NCBI GenBank assembly: GCA_003586115.2 | Contig: QVOM02000057.1 | Location: 1-64,000, forward strand | Reading direction: 5' to 3' | DNA: 64,000 nucleotides | Source: Salvator merianae | Taxonomy: Eukaryota > Chordata > Lepidosauria > Squamata > Teiidae | Made by a program: the position numbers and the translations under genes | Part shown: one piece after another, positions 35,458-46,270 of the stretch | Position numbering within the stretch: position 1 is the stretch's first letter | Layout of the letters: the number at the start of each line of letters is the position of its first letter | The notes under the pieces: model-generated | The model's database searches: none | Told to the model about the DNA's origin: nothing | Seen by the model: only the letters and a program-made list of their open reading frames with translations

Positions 35458-35964
35458 CCCTAGGCCTGCTTACATTTGAATAGATAGTGCTATTTGGATG
35501 CATTAAAAAAATCTCTTTAAAGAATAAATTCATGATTATCATAAAGGATGCTTAAGGATAAAATGGATAAGGCTGAGAAGACAAAAACAAAGAGAGAGTT
35601 AAAAAAAAAAACCACAAAGGGAAGTGAGGACAGGAAAACCATTAAAAAATTCAAAGTTGGGAAGGACCGCTGTTCTTCGTTTAGCAATAGGGTGCTATAA
35701 AGCGGGCTCTGGAATCCCCTTCTTAGGGTTTGGGGATTTCTCCTGCCAGTATCCTCTATCCTCACAATGCCTTCTTGCCGCTTCTGAATGCTCTGTGGCT
35801 TTAGTGGGCAGGACCTGGAGTATCAAAGAGCATCTGCAGAAAAGCTCAAAGTGCCGTGAGACCACAAATGAACCGACTGTGAGTGTAGGAAGACCCATTT
35901 ACACCTGCGAAATCTGCAGAAGCTGCACAGGGTCTTACTGAAAAGCAACCCAGAGCTGCCCCCG

Positions 35965-36260
35965 TGGGCTGCAAGTGAGCAACCAGTCTAGATAGTTTTA
36001 AGAAAGGGTTAGACAGGTTCGTGGAGGTCAGGCATATCTATGGCTACGAGAATGGATGCTCAGGAACCGTCTCCAGGTTGGAGAGGCAGGCAGGATGCCT
36101 CTAAAGGCCATTTGCAGGGAGGGGAGAGCAGGTTGAAGGTTTTGCCTTCGTCTTCTGCTTGAGATGCCCAGAAGCCATTGGTGGGCCGCTGTGTGAGATA
36201 GGATGCTGGATTGGATGGGCCATGGCCTGATCCACCAGGGCTCCTCTTACATTCTTATGC
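35965..36260 (-). repeat. CR1-like LINE tail fragment
   Basis: Reads 'GGCCTGATCCACCAGGGCTCC' at its plus-strand right end and contains 'GCCATTTGCAGGGAGGGGAG'. Same family as other copies, minus orientation. Confidence 0.7.
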
Positions 36261-36289
36261 CTGCCTGGGTATTAACATCACAGGGGGAG

Positions 36290-36480
36290 GTCCTTCTCAC
36301 CAACGAAGCCGCCATCCACAGAGGTTTGAGGGGTGGCAACACATGAAAAGGCCTTTTTTGTGGTGGCCTCCAGGCTTCAGAACACTATCACAGCGGAAGT
36401 GCACAGGCACTAACAATATACGGCTTTCAGGATCTCGTTAATATGTACCTTTTCACCCAGGTCTTTGATATTTAGCTTCC
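36290..36480 (+). repeat. Degenerate L2-like LINE fragment
   Basis: Contains 'AAGGCCTTTTTTGTGGTGGCC', a diverged form of the phrase at 12395 and 30557. Confidence 0.4.
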
Positions 36481-37539
36481 TCCTAAGCTTGTGTTGACAG
36501 ATGGTCAATAAGTCAATGGGGCTACAGATAGGAGACCCAGATATTAACTAATTCAACAGTGATGAAAGTAGAACGCCCAGACCGTGTTTCTGCACTAAGG
36601 CCTCAAAGTGAGAACGCCGTCTTTTGCTGCCTCCTTTTCCTGCAAGGTGCTCCAAAGTCTTCTTTTCCGAATGCTTTCCTCAGCTTTCAAAATCAAGCCG
36701 CTGGTTCCTCAAGCTCAGGGCAGGGCTTCCGGCAGGTTTCTCCCCCAAATTTCCACGAAGACAAACCAGCTTCCGAGCTCTAGGTTCTTCAAGCACTCTC
36801 TGCGAACCTGCGCGCCCTACGGACCACAAATGCAAGAACGGAGCTGAAACCTGGACTGTCTGGACGCGTATGTGCAGATTCCTCCGCCAGGATGCCGAAA
36901 GCATTTGCCTGCTGTCTTTCTGGGGATCGAACCGGCGACGGCCGCGTCCCTGGAAAGGGAGAGCCCTTGTTTTGCTGGCAGAGGAGGAAGGCCCTCTAGC
37001 AGCCAGTGTGAGAGGCAGGGATGAGGAACAGATGCCCCTTGAACCTGACTCATACTCCTGCGCCGGCTTCCGACATTCCTACGCAACGCCACTGCTTGAA
37101 TCACCCGCTGCAGGCATTCGGAGCACCCTCTGGGGCAGTGGGCCTCGGCGCTGGCACAAAGGCGCCCAGGGCCTGCCTTTCTGTGGGATTCCCCACAACT
37201 CCGGGTGCTATGGAGGGCCTGTGGAATGGGGGGGGAGGGGCAGACAAGGAGCCCGATTTGCTCTCTGGTTTGCCTAAACCTGACCGATGCGCTGGCCGTC
37301 TAGCGTAGACTTTTTGGGCTTAGGGAGGGGGGAAGGAAAGGGGGAAGGGGCTGCGATTTGGGGGGTGGGGGATGGTCTGATGCTGGCCAAGCTGCTCCTC
37401 GCCCCGTTGCTTCCAGAACCCTCCCCCCTCCCCATTCCTCCCTCCCACTCCGGCTCAGGTCTGAGAGCTTTCTTGGGTCTCTTTTCCTTCACCTCTTCCC
37501 TGCTAATTTGGGTTCTGAATCAAGGAGCTAAAAACAGCA

Positions 37540-37900
37540 ACCCCGTGGCTAAATATAGCCCGGCTGGAGTGCGCACAAACGCCGAAGCGCCTTTGCTTTG
37601 CCATTCAGCGCCTGTAGCGCGCAGTCCCTCTGTTGCAGCGTGTGGGGGCGGCCAAGAGCGTCGCTCATCCCCGAAGACTGCAGTGGGCAGGGGGAAGGAA
37701 AGAGCGGTGAGCGAACGCGGGGGAGGACGCATCCAAGCTGTACTTTTACCCCAATAAGGGACGATATAAATATCTTTGGCTCGGGGAGCTGTTTGTAGCA
37801 GAGGCGGCACATACACACGGCTGCCACTCGCAGAAGGGGCGGGGCGGGGCGGGGGAGGGAAGAGAAAGGGGCCACGATGCGCCGGCGCGAAGCACAGGGA
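37540..37900. promoter_or_regulatory. GC-rich block with MEF2 site and CArG-like box
   Basis: An exact MEF2 consensus CTAAATATAG lies at 37549-37558 and a one-mismatch CArG box CCAATAAGGG at 37751-37760. The surrounding DNA becomes CpG- and GC-box-rich (GGGGCGGGGCGGGGCGGGG near 37837-37855). No coding exon was recognised. It could be a distal element of NPAS4, about 4.8 kb upstream of its ATG, or an unannotated noncoding promoter. Confidence 0.4.
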
Positions 37901-38139
37901 AGAAAGGTGTGGGCTGCAAACCGGGGCCACAGCGCGGACGCCGCTTGCCTGGGTTCTGCAAAGTTACCCCAGGGGCAGGAGGGTCTGGCCTGTTCCCAAC
38001 CAGCCCCGTGGCCCAGTGCGGTCGGGCTCCAGGGTCACAAGCAGGACAACCCTTCCCAGTGTGAGGGACCCGTCGTATGTTTGGTAGCTAAGCCCCGAGG
38101 CTCCCCGTCAAAGCAAAGTCGAGGTCCTGAGGGCGGTGG

Positions 38140-38290
38140 CAGCAAGCAGGCTGGATTAGACAAGTTCACGGGGGACAGCTGTCCCAACGGCTGCTAGAAT
38201 GGATGCCCAGGTACCGCCTCCAGGTTGGAGAGACGGGCAGGAGGCCTCTAAAGGCCACCTGCAGGGAGTTCAGAGTAGGTGAAGGTTCTG
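38140..38290 (-). repeat. CR1-like LINE tail fragment
   Basis: Contains GGATGCCCAGGTACCGCCTCC and GGCAGGAGGCCTCTAAAGGCC wording of the dispersed family. It is interrupted near 38295 by a SINE, after which the family resumes at about 38606. Confidence 0.65.
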
Positions 38291-38295
38291 CCCTT

Positions 38296-38606
38296 GTCTT
38301 GGAGGCACGGTGCCGCAGAAGGCTAAGGCACTGATCTTTCAATAGGAGGATCAGAGTTCAAGGCCCCTGTCTGCCGTGTAGAGGGGAGGAGCGCCCTCTA
38401 CTGGTCTCTGCTCCAGCCAACCTAGCTGTTCGAAAGCAAGTAATTGCAAGTAGATGAATAGGGAGCATCACATTGTGTGATGCGGAAGATAGACAGATGT
38501 AAGCCTTCGGGCGAAAAATAACCTTGTAAGCCGCTTTGAGTCAGCTTCGGCCAAGAAAAGCGGGGTATAAAAACCAAGTTCTTCTTCTTCTTCTTCTTCT
38601 TCTTCT
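38296..38606 (+). mobile_element. tRNA-derived SINE inserted in a CR1-like copy
   Basis: The head has tRNA-like A and B boxes (GTGCCGCAGAAGGCTAAGGC and AGAGTTCAAGGCC). The tail reads AAGCCGCTTTGAGTC, then AAAAGCGGGGTATAAAAACC, and ends in (TTC)n at 38579-38605. The flanking CR1-like family stops at 'CTTGTCTT' and restarts at 'CTTCTGCTTGAG', showing insertion into an older repeat. Confidence 0.75.
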
Positions 38607-38865
38607 GCTTGAGCTGCCCAGAAGTAATGGGTGGGCCACTGGGTGAGATGGGAGGCTGGACTGGATGGGCCCTGGCCTGATCCAGCAGGGCTCCTCTTAA
38701 TTCATGGAGGTCAGGTGTATCTATGGCTACTGGAATGGATGCCCAGGTACCACCTGCAGGTTGGAGAGACAAGTTCACGGAGGACAGCGGTTCCAATGGA
38801 TCCTAGAATGGGACGCTGGGCTAGACGGATGATGGACAGATCCAGCAGCGCTCATACACTGTCAT
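38600..38865 (-). repeat. CR1-like LINE tail, resumed part plus second fragment
   Basis: Continues from 38290 across the SINE: GCTTGAGCTGCCCAGAAG to CTGATCCAGCAGGGCTCC. A second partial unit begins at 38702 (CATGGAGGTCAGGTGTATC). Confidence 0.65.
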
Positions 38866-39399
38866 TCGCTCCTGGAATCCTGTAGGAAGACCGCTTGCTT
38901 CGCAGGCAAGGGCCTTGTGGGGGAGGGGGGCTGAAAGCTCAGCCAGATCTGCCCCCCCGGCAGTGCTCAGAGCCCCGGACGAGGGAAAAAATAAGTCACA
39001 GGAACAGAACCAAGCGGTTGGTCCGTAAGGGCAATACCCCACACCCAAGGCTCAGACTTCTATCCATGCTCCCTTTCTCCATAAAAGAAAATTCATTTGC
39101 AGGTTGGCTAATGCCTGCAGAATCTCTGGTCCTCTGCAAGGCCCAGGTTGACATGGGTTTGCACAGAGTAACAGACTGCCTTACAGCGCCTCCCTTACTG
39201 TAAACTCTACCTAGTCAGCTGACCCCTTCCTTTTGCTTCGCCTTCTGCTCCCCTACTCTTAGTGGGCATCACCCACCACTGGATACGTGTCTCAGTAGCA
39301 GCGGCCGTTCAGAGGGCCCTTAGACGCTGGCAGCTGGCCAAGGATGCCATGGTCTAGTGTTGCTAAATTCTTAAAGCACCGTGGAAGACACTGGGCCTA

Positions 39400-39760
39400 A
39401 AATTTCAGCCAGCTTGCAGCTGCAATAGTGAGAGATTTCCAACAGCCTCCATCCCCATTCCCAAGTTTTTGTTAAGCATTTTCCCTTGCCTGAGCTTCTG
39501 CTGAGAGAGACAGGTTGCTTGTCTCAAGGGTTAATTTAGCCTAGGAAGTGGGGGGGGGAGTGTGGGAGGGGGAAATAATGAACCCAGCGGCAGGCAACGA
39601 AGACGGGAAATGTTGCTTGTGGTAATCAAGGAACAAGTTTGGGGTCAGAACCTCATTACATAAAATAGCCCCCTCACTAGCACGGCTTTCAATCTGTTGC
39701 TTTTAATAACTCAGAAGAGCAGGCTATTTATATTCCTCCACCTAGCCAGGACAAAAAAAA
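39400..39760. other. Non-repetitive AT-rich interval with MEF2-like word
   Basis: I see no member of the dispersed families and no coding frame. CTATTTATA at 39723-39731 is a nine-of-ten MEF2-like match. It may be a conserved noncoding element or neutral DNA. Confidence 0.25.
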
Positions 39761-40149
39761 AGCACACACACACACACACAAAGCATTGAAAAACCCTAGA
39801 AAAAAAACCTGTGTTTTGTAATGATGCTTCCAGCAGAGAGAGGAATACAATGGGGGCATTTTCACTGCAAACCAATGACCTGGACCCATCTGCAGGTTAT
39901 TTGTACATCTAAATCTCTAAATTGCAAACCCCTTTTCATCCTTTTACTGAACTCCTGCTGCCTTGAACAGCTAATGGCCTAGTGACCCACATATAAGTTT
40001 TCAACCTGCTAACAAAATAACTCCAGAGGTCATCCAGCCCAACCCCCTCCTGCAAACAAGTATTGTCATCCTGTTGTTTTCCTTCCTCTCTCTCCCAGCA
40101 ATTAATTTTTAAAATAATTTGGGCTCAATATACCATGTATGTATAAGGA

Positions 40150-40290
40150 TGCTCAAATGTGGCTGGCCAGATGTTCCCAATTTCTGGCAGTCCTGCTGAA
40201 CCCCAGCATTCCACTCGCAGCATTCTGTGCAGGCCCAGAGTTGAATGCTGGGAGCTGTAGTTCAGGAATACCTGGAAGTCACCTTGTGCT
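40150..40290. repeat. Dispersed repeat with 'GCTGGGAGCTGTAGTTC' word
   Basis: Same kind of word as at 21582-21602, 60368-60392 and the 17-kb minisatellite. Probably a short LINE/SINE remnant carrying a ZNF143-like core. Confidence 0.45.
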
Positions 40291-40571
40291 AGAAGGATCC
40301 TCATTTCCATCTATGGAGGAACCAGGTACCAATATTCAGAAGCAAAGAGGCAAAACCTACATGCTTCCGCCCGCGTGGCACAGGGAACTCCCGCCCCAGA
40401 CATCACGGGAAGTAGCCCTGTACCTGTAAAAAATGCAGAGATATGCAAACATAAATTTAACACAAAAATACTCAGCCTTCCCAAATGAGGACTCCAAATG
40501 TATGCATCCTGCCCTCAACCAGCTGTGTAGCTTTTTCTTAGTTTTCTGAGTTATTACATATATAATTAGAC

Positions 40572-40573
<2 letters not shown>

Positions 40574-40616
<43 letters not shown>

Positions 40617-40752
40617 CNNNNNNNNNNNNNNNNNNNNNNNNNNNNNNNNNNNNNNNNNNNNNNNNNNNNNNNNNNNNNNNNNNNNNNNNNNNNNNNNNNN
40701 NNNNNNNNNNNNNNCTCCCCCCTCCCCCCCCCCCCCCCCCCCCCCCCCCCCA
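40574..40752. repeat. (CT)n, assembly gap, poly-C
   Basis: (CT)n at 40574-40614, then 97 N at 40618-40714, then a C-rich/poly-C run to 40752. Low complexity on both sides explains the gap. Open frames crossing the N run have no meaning. Confidence 0.97.
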
Positions 40753-40880
40753 AGCACCTTTGCTCCTGTCCCATCTTCCCTGGCCAAGAGAGCAGGGAAG
40801 AAAGCAAGGGCGAACCAGACAGGAGTCCAAGAAAGAGATCCAATCTTGGTCCCCCGTTTTCATCAAAAAATATCTCAGCC

Positions 40881-40894
40881 GTTGCCATGGTGAC
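40881..40894. promoter_or_regulatory. RFX X-box
   Basis: GTTGCCATGGTGAC fits the X-box consensus GTTGCCATGGCAAC with two mismatches in the right half site. It lies in gene-free DNA 8.1 kb upstream of the NPAS4 ATG. Confidence 0.45.
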
Positions 40895-41679
40895 CCCACC
40901 CACGGCTTCACCAAAAACGACAGCAGGTTCACAAAAGAGGAAGGGGGGAAAAGGACCAAAAGGAGCAAGAGGCTTTTTATAGAAAAGAATTATAGGCAGT
41001 GGATAAGTAGGGCTCTGGAGCCATCCCCCCCCACCCCCACCCCAAAAGATCCCAGATTTCTCGGCCGTTGGTAACACTGAGGCCTGCATATCTCCTCCAA
41101 AAGGCTGAAACGTGGGATTTGCTACCTGCAGAAACTGGACAGTTTTCTCCCGGCAGTTTTCAATACCAGCGTGTGGCAGGCAGAAATCCAACAGGTCCTG
41201 CATTTTCCTTACCCAGCCCAAATCAGGTCCTGTCTTAGGATGGGTAAGGAAAAGACACAGGCAGGGGAAAAGGAGAAAAAACTCCAGGTACTGCCTTTAC
41301 ATGGTGGCAACCACATCTCAGGACTTGGAAACAGAAGGAGAAAATCAGAACTGTCTGTATGTCAAATCTGCAGCCTGAAATTCCAAGGAAAGGGCTCTTT
41401 TATCCTGGATTGCCTTACCTAAGGACCTTTGGAAGTGTGGTTCGAACCAAGAACTTTTCCAAAATGTCCACTGCAGGCTGGACTCTCTTCCACAGTTCAC
41501 ATACCTCTATTATGATCTGGATTGGGGTGGGGGTGGGGGTGAACTGGTTCTTAAAACAAATAAAAGCTGCTTCCATATCTAGGGTGCGTTTCTAGCTCAC
41601 CCACCCAATAGCAACAGCAGGGGTGTTTCACTGTGGCCCTCCAATTAATCCTTATCCAGAACTCCTAAAATCCCTTGTC

Positions 41680-42025
41680 AGAGGCAACCTGCCTGTCTCT
41701 CCAACCTGGAAACGATCCTTAGGCATCCGTCCTAGTAGCCATTGATGCACCTGTCCTGCAGGAATTGGTTCAACCCTAGAAGAACCTGAGAGGAGCCCTG
41801 CAGGATCACGCCACGGCCCATCTAGCCCAGCATCCTGTCTCACACAGTGGCCCACCAGTTGCTTCTGGGCATCTCAAGCAGAAGATAAAGGCAAAACCTT
41901 CACCTGCTCTCCACTCCCTGCAAAAGGCCTTGAGAGGCCTCCTGCCCGTTTCTCCAACCTGGAGACAGTACCTGGGCATCCATTCTAGTAGCCATGGATA
42001 CACAATTGCCTCCCTGAATTTGTCA
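41680..42025 (+). repeat. CR1-like LINE tail, two joined fragments
   Basis: A short 3' part (41685-41770) is followed by a longer part starting GAGAGGAGCCCTGCAGGATC (41788) and ending near CATTCTAGTAGCCATGGATAC. Confidence 0.7.
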
Positions 42026-42992
42026 AGAGGCAACGCTGGTTTTCCACTAAGAACCAGCACCACCCCACACCACCTGGCAGCAGCCCAGGTGCACCTACTG
42101 GCTGGGCTGGAGGGGAGCCCTCATCCAAAATGTCCGGGATGGAGGGGAGGTGGAATCCAAACAGGCCAAGCTGAGATGCAGCGGAGGGGGAATGGAGTCT
42201 CCAATGCCTGTGCTGACTGGGATGAAGCCAGCATCTTCCAAACATCTGGAAGACACCAAGTTGGCAAAGCCTCCAGCAAGAAATCGGTCCCTGAAGCCTC
42301 ATCTTCTCCTACTGGGATTGGTATTAGTTCTCCACCGCCTGGGGAGAAGATGCATTTCCCTTTCCCCTCCTTTCCTTTCACGCTACCCGATCCATGTAAC
42401 AGAAGATACTGCAGACGGAACCCGATAGGGCCGAACGCCCCTTTCCATCTCCAGTGCTTCCCCAACACAGAAGCGTGCCTGTTCCTTTTTGCTCCGGTGG
42501 GGTTCATTCAGACCCCAGGCCGAGGCGTGAGGGCAGCCTGCCTCCGTTCCTCGTCATCTTGTTCATCAGTCCGGCCATGACAAGCCGTTGAGTAAGCAGA
42601 CGGTCGGAGTCCAGGGGAAAACGTGGCAATTTTCTGCCCACCAAGCCACGACCTGCTGATGGCTTATATGTATATATATATATATATACACATACAGGAG
42701 TCATCGCTATTTAATGGAGGATGGCCACAGTGAGCAGGGTCTTGTGAAGACACCATTTCCCCCCTCGTCCCCCCACCCCAGAAAGAAATGATGGGTAGCC
42801 CCTTGTCACTCAAGGGCGGACGAGCAGGTGCTGAGGCATCTCTGGGTCCCATCCTGCAGTGCGCTGGGGCCGGTATTTGGAGGTCGAAGGCAGGCCCCTG
42901 TACCTTTAAAACTGGCAGTATGGCTCCGTTGGCTGGGGTGGGGTGGGGGAACAGAGGAGAGAGCTGACGCAGCTGCGTTCTGCCTTTTACTG

Positions 42993-43154
42993 CCAAAATA
43001 GGGAAAAAGACTAAAAAACCTGAAAAGGGAAATAAGCGGCACTAGGCAACGGGGCTCTGACGTCACTGCTCCTGCTCATTCGTTCTCTCCCCCCCCCAAC
43101 CTTTCCCTCTGTGCTGTCCCCTCCTTGCAACCTGCATCACGTCGCCATGGTAAC
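42993..43154. promoter_or_regulatory. CArG - CRE - X-box cluster
   Basis: Within 162 bp: perfect CArG box CCAAAATAGG (42993-43002), perfect palindromic CRE TGACGTCA (43058-43065) and a strong X-box GTCGCCATGGTAAC (43141-43154). The block is not part of a recognised repeat and has no coding exon. It lies 10.2 kb upstream of the NPAS4 ATG and 3.1 kb downstream of the MRPL11 stop. SRF plus CREB sites together are typical of stimulus-response elements; NPAS4 as the target is inferred. Confidence 0.55.
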
Positions 43155-43742
43155 AGCATACAACCAGCATCCCAAGCATGAATGCGTTTGACTGGCAGGA
43201 GACGGGTAGGAGGAGGAGGGAACGGAGAGAGAGAGAGAGACCGTTCCTTCTGCAATAACTTCTGCCAGAAGCAGAAGGCCGGCTGGTCCTTCTTGAAAAA
43301 AAAAAGGCCTTTGCAAGATTTTCATTCCCCCACCCCAAATTTTGGGGGGGGCGGTTGCTCGCCCTCCCTAATCTGACGGCCAGTTCTCTAAGTTCGCCTT
43401 TGTGTATAGGAGCATCCTCTGACCAAGCAGGAATTTCCCTGCAGGCAACCGGGCAGGTGAGTGGAAGAAGGTGGGATTTTTCCCCTCTTTCTCCACAGCC
43501 CAAACAGATACCAAGGGGTATGACGGAGGGCCGATGGAGGAATCGGCCCTGGGGAGAAGGCTGTTTTCTCCCCCCATTCCTGTTTGAAAGGCTCTGTCCA
43601 AAACTACCCTCCCGCTCAGTGAGATGAAAATGCCTGCCGTTACCCTCTTGAAAAGGGGGCTTTTTTAAAGGCAGCTTTTTCAGGGCAGAGAAGCTCTCAA
43701 CACTTGCAATAAAGAGAATTCCAGCCGCAAGAGTTTGTTTGC

Positions 43743-44090
43743 AGACCAGGCCATCTGGTCTAATCCAGCATCCCATCTCAGATCCTGGACCACCAATGCC
43801 TTCTGGGCATTCTCAAGCAGAAGACAAAGGCAAAGCCTTCACCTGCTCCCCACTCCCTGCCAATGGCCTTTAGAGGCCTCCTGTCTGTCTCTCCCCCCGC
43901 TGGAGGTGGTACTTAGGCATCCATTCATTGATACACCTGTCCTCCGTGAATTAAGAGAAGGCCTGCTGGATCAGGCCACGGCCCACTAGTTGCTTCTGGG
44001 CATCTCAAGGGGAAGATGAAGGCAAAACCCTCACCCTCTCTCGACACCCAGCAAATGGCCTTTAGAGGCATCCTGCCAGTGGGGCACTCA
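43743..44090 (+). repeat. CR1-like LINE tail, two joined fragments
   Basis: Begins CAGGCCATCTGGTCTAATCC. A second unit starts near 43950 (AAGAGAAGGCCTGCTGGATC) and ends near 44075. Confidence 0.65.
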
Positions 44091-44394
44091 ATACCCTTGT
44101 CCAGAGAGGTGCACAGACTGGAGTTAAGGTGAAGTAGCTCCTGGGAAGAGAAACAGGGTATGCAGAAGGAAGCCGTAGCTAAAGCCTGACCTCTGCTGGA
44201 TGTTCTAGCACAGTTCGCCAAATTCCATACCGACGGGAGCGCAGAGCATCATGAGTGGGTACTGCTAGAAGATATCCAAGCTCACTCTTGTAGGCTTCCT
44301 TTTAGCAAAGACAGGCATTTCTTCAAACCTATGAGGTACACCCCATCCCACGAAGAACTCTGAGCTGATCCCACCGGCGGGAAGCGATTACAAG

Positions 44395-44645
44395 CAACAG
44401 CGATGCACCACGAACTTTCAGTGTGCGCTCGGTTCAAACTGAACTGCATCGAACAGGGGCTGGTTTGGTTTGAATTCAAACTTTTTCCTTCAAACAGCAG
44501 GGTGTTCGGTTTGATGCAAACACCGTTGAACCGCAATCAAATGGGGCCTGTTCGCTAGGTTCGTTCGAACACTCCTTTGTTCAGTTCTAATTCCAACTCC
44601 TGTTTTTGAACAGGCAGGGTGTTCTTCTGAACTAAAACTTTCTTG
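44395..44645. mobile_element. Probable nonautonomous DNA element rich in GTTCGGTT/GAACCGAA words
   Basis: Dense self-complementary words (GGTTTGGTTTGAATTCAAAC, GTTCGTTCGAAC) resemble squamate hAT-like nonautonomous elements. A short similar stretch occurs at 11572-11645. Terminal repeats were not resolved. Confidence 0.4.
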
Positions 44646-45019
44646 AGTTCAACTTCTGAAGATGACAAACAAAAAAAAAAATCCCTGTTTCTTTTCTGCC
44701 AACAATACAGATGTAGTTTTTCTAGCGCCTTTTTCCAGAGTATTTTCTGTTTCCCCAGCCCAGCTTACAGCACATGGCATTCCCAAGTGGTCTTCCATCC
44801 ACATTCTAAACCAGGCCCAACTCTGGTTTCTGAGCATGCGGATGAAGAAATGGAGGTCAGGATTCTGGCAGCAGCCTTCTGCTCCCCCCCAACACAAATC
44901 CAGACACACACCAAATAGCAGAAGTATGTGGCAAATCATTTCTTTTTCCCAAGATGACTCAATCGGAAATGCACAGTCAGAGAACAAAATGATTTCCCCA
45001 ACAACCGCAGGAAAACATT

Positions 45020-45100
45020 GTGGAGGACCGGAAGGGCCTGAAATCCTGTGGTCCAGGGGGTCACAAAGAGTCAGACACAACGTAGCAACAATGATTTACA
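45020..45100 (+). mobile_element. BovB-like LINE 3' end
   Basis: Contains TGGAGGACCGGAAGGGCCTG and GGGGTCACAAAGAGTCAGAC followed by ACAACGTAGCAACAA, matching the well-known 3' end of BovB/RTE LINEs. Confidence 0.7.
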
Positions 45101-45290
45101 GTATTTGAATTGCTATAATAACTCAGAACCCATGTGATGATCACAACATTTAATGACACGCACTGATCTGTTTTCATATCTTTAAGAATTCTGTGTAAAC
45201 TCTTCCAAATTCAAACACTACACTCTAATGGTCACAAGTTCCAATATGATATAGTTTCCATGGGAAAGCATCTCTTGTCCCTCTGTAGAT

Positions 45291-45339
45291 CTTCCTTCCT
45301 TCCTTCCTTCCTTCCTTCCTTCCTTCCTTCCTTCCTTCC
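45291..45339. repeat. (TTCC)n microsatellite
   Basis: About twelve TTCC units between two BovB-like pieces. Confidence 0.95.
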
Positions 45340-45425
45340 AACGCCACAAAAATAAGAGAATCGACGCTTTCAAACCGTAGTGCTAGAGAAGATGTTTAAG
45401 AGCCCCTTGGACTGCAAGAAGATCA

Positions 45426-45605
45426 AATCAGTCCATGCTAAAAGGGATCAACGTTGACTGTTCACTGGAAGGACAAATCCCGAAGCTGAAGCTCAAATCC
45501 TTTGGCCACATAATGAGAAAGGCCCCAATGCTGGGAAAGATGGAAGGCGAGAGGGTGAGAATAAGTGTGATGGAAGCAGCAGTCATGAGTTTGGGCGACT
45601 TCCGG
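45426..45605 (+). mobile_element. BovB-like LINE internal fragment
   Basis: GTTCACTGGAAGGACAAATC, TTTGGCCACATAATGAGAAA and ATGCTGGGAAAGATGGAAGG follow in the order known for the 3' part of BovB ORF2. Premature stops make it a relic. It lies downstream of a separate BovB 3' end, so these are two insertions or a rearranged one. Confidence 0.75.
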
Positions 45606-45921
45606 TGGCAGTGAAGGACAGAGAGGCCTAGAGTGCTCTAGGCCAGGGGTCATGAATAACAGCCACAACTTCTGCCTGTTTGGATTGTGTGGGACCACCT
45701 ACGAAAGCAGAAGACAACGTCCCAAGCCTGGAGGCTAGACAGAAACTTCACAGAAGGTTCTCCAGAGAGCCACTTATGGGGCAGACAAACACGGCAGCAG
45801 AGCTCATGGGGATCTTCCGATTTTTCCCCATTTATGAATTGTTGCAGGAGATTTTCCTGTCCCATCGTGAAACCCCCGAGAGCCTTCCAAAGAGCTTGTT
45901 CACGCTGGTCTCTGGGGCACG

Positions 45922-45927
45922 TTTATT
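45922..45927 (-). other. Candidate MRPL11 polyadenylation signal
   Basis: AATAAA on the minus strand, about 345 bp past the MRPL11 stop, a normal distance for this gene. Confidence 0.5.
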
Positions 45928-46270
45928 CATTTAAACCACTTTTGTTCGCGTCGGTCAAAGAATCCCAGGCAAGGAGAAAGGAAATTCGATTTTGGGAGGT
46001 AAATTCCATCCCGTTTCTGCACGTCCTGGGGTCGAGAAGGGGACACAAACAGATTACACACACCAAAAGATTTGCATTTTGCTCTTTGTTATGTTTTTAG
46101 TGGAAGGATTGACAATAAATCTGTCTGGAGCCCCAACCAAAAGCTCTTTACAATCTCCTGTCTTCACAAATGGATGTCGTCTTCCTCTTGGTCGCCAAGC
46201 CAGACAGAGAACACGGACGAGACAGAAAACAGGAAGTCCCGCCCCCAAGCACACTAACCGTAGGGCATCA

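Noticed and set aside
36917..36945. tRNA B-box-like word GGGGATCGAACCGGCGAC
   Set aside because: No paired A box or cloverleaf could be found around it; at most a SINE scrap.
36624..37277. 217-codon plus-strand open frame upstream of NPAS4
   Set aside because: No domain, no conserved motif, no splice or promoter context.
40357..41221. Minus-strand open frames spanning the N run
   Set aside because: They cross unknown bases and simple repeats; no evidence for a protein.
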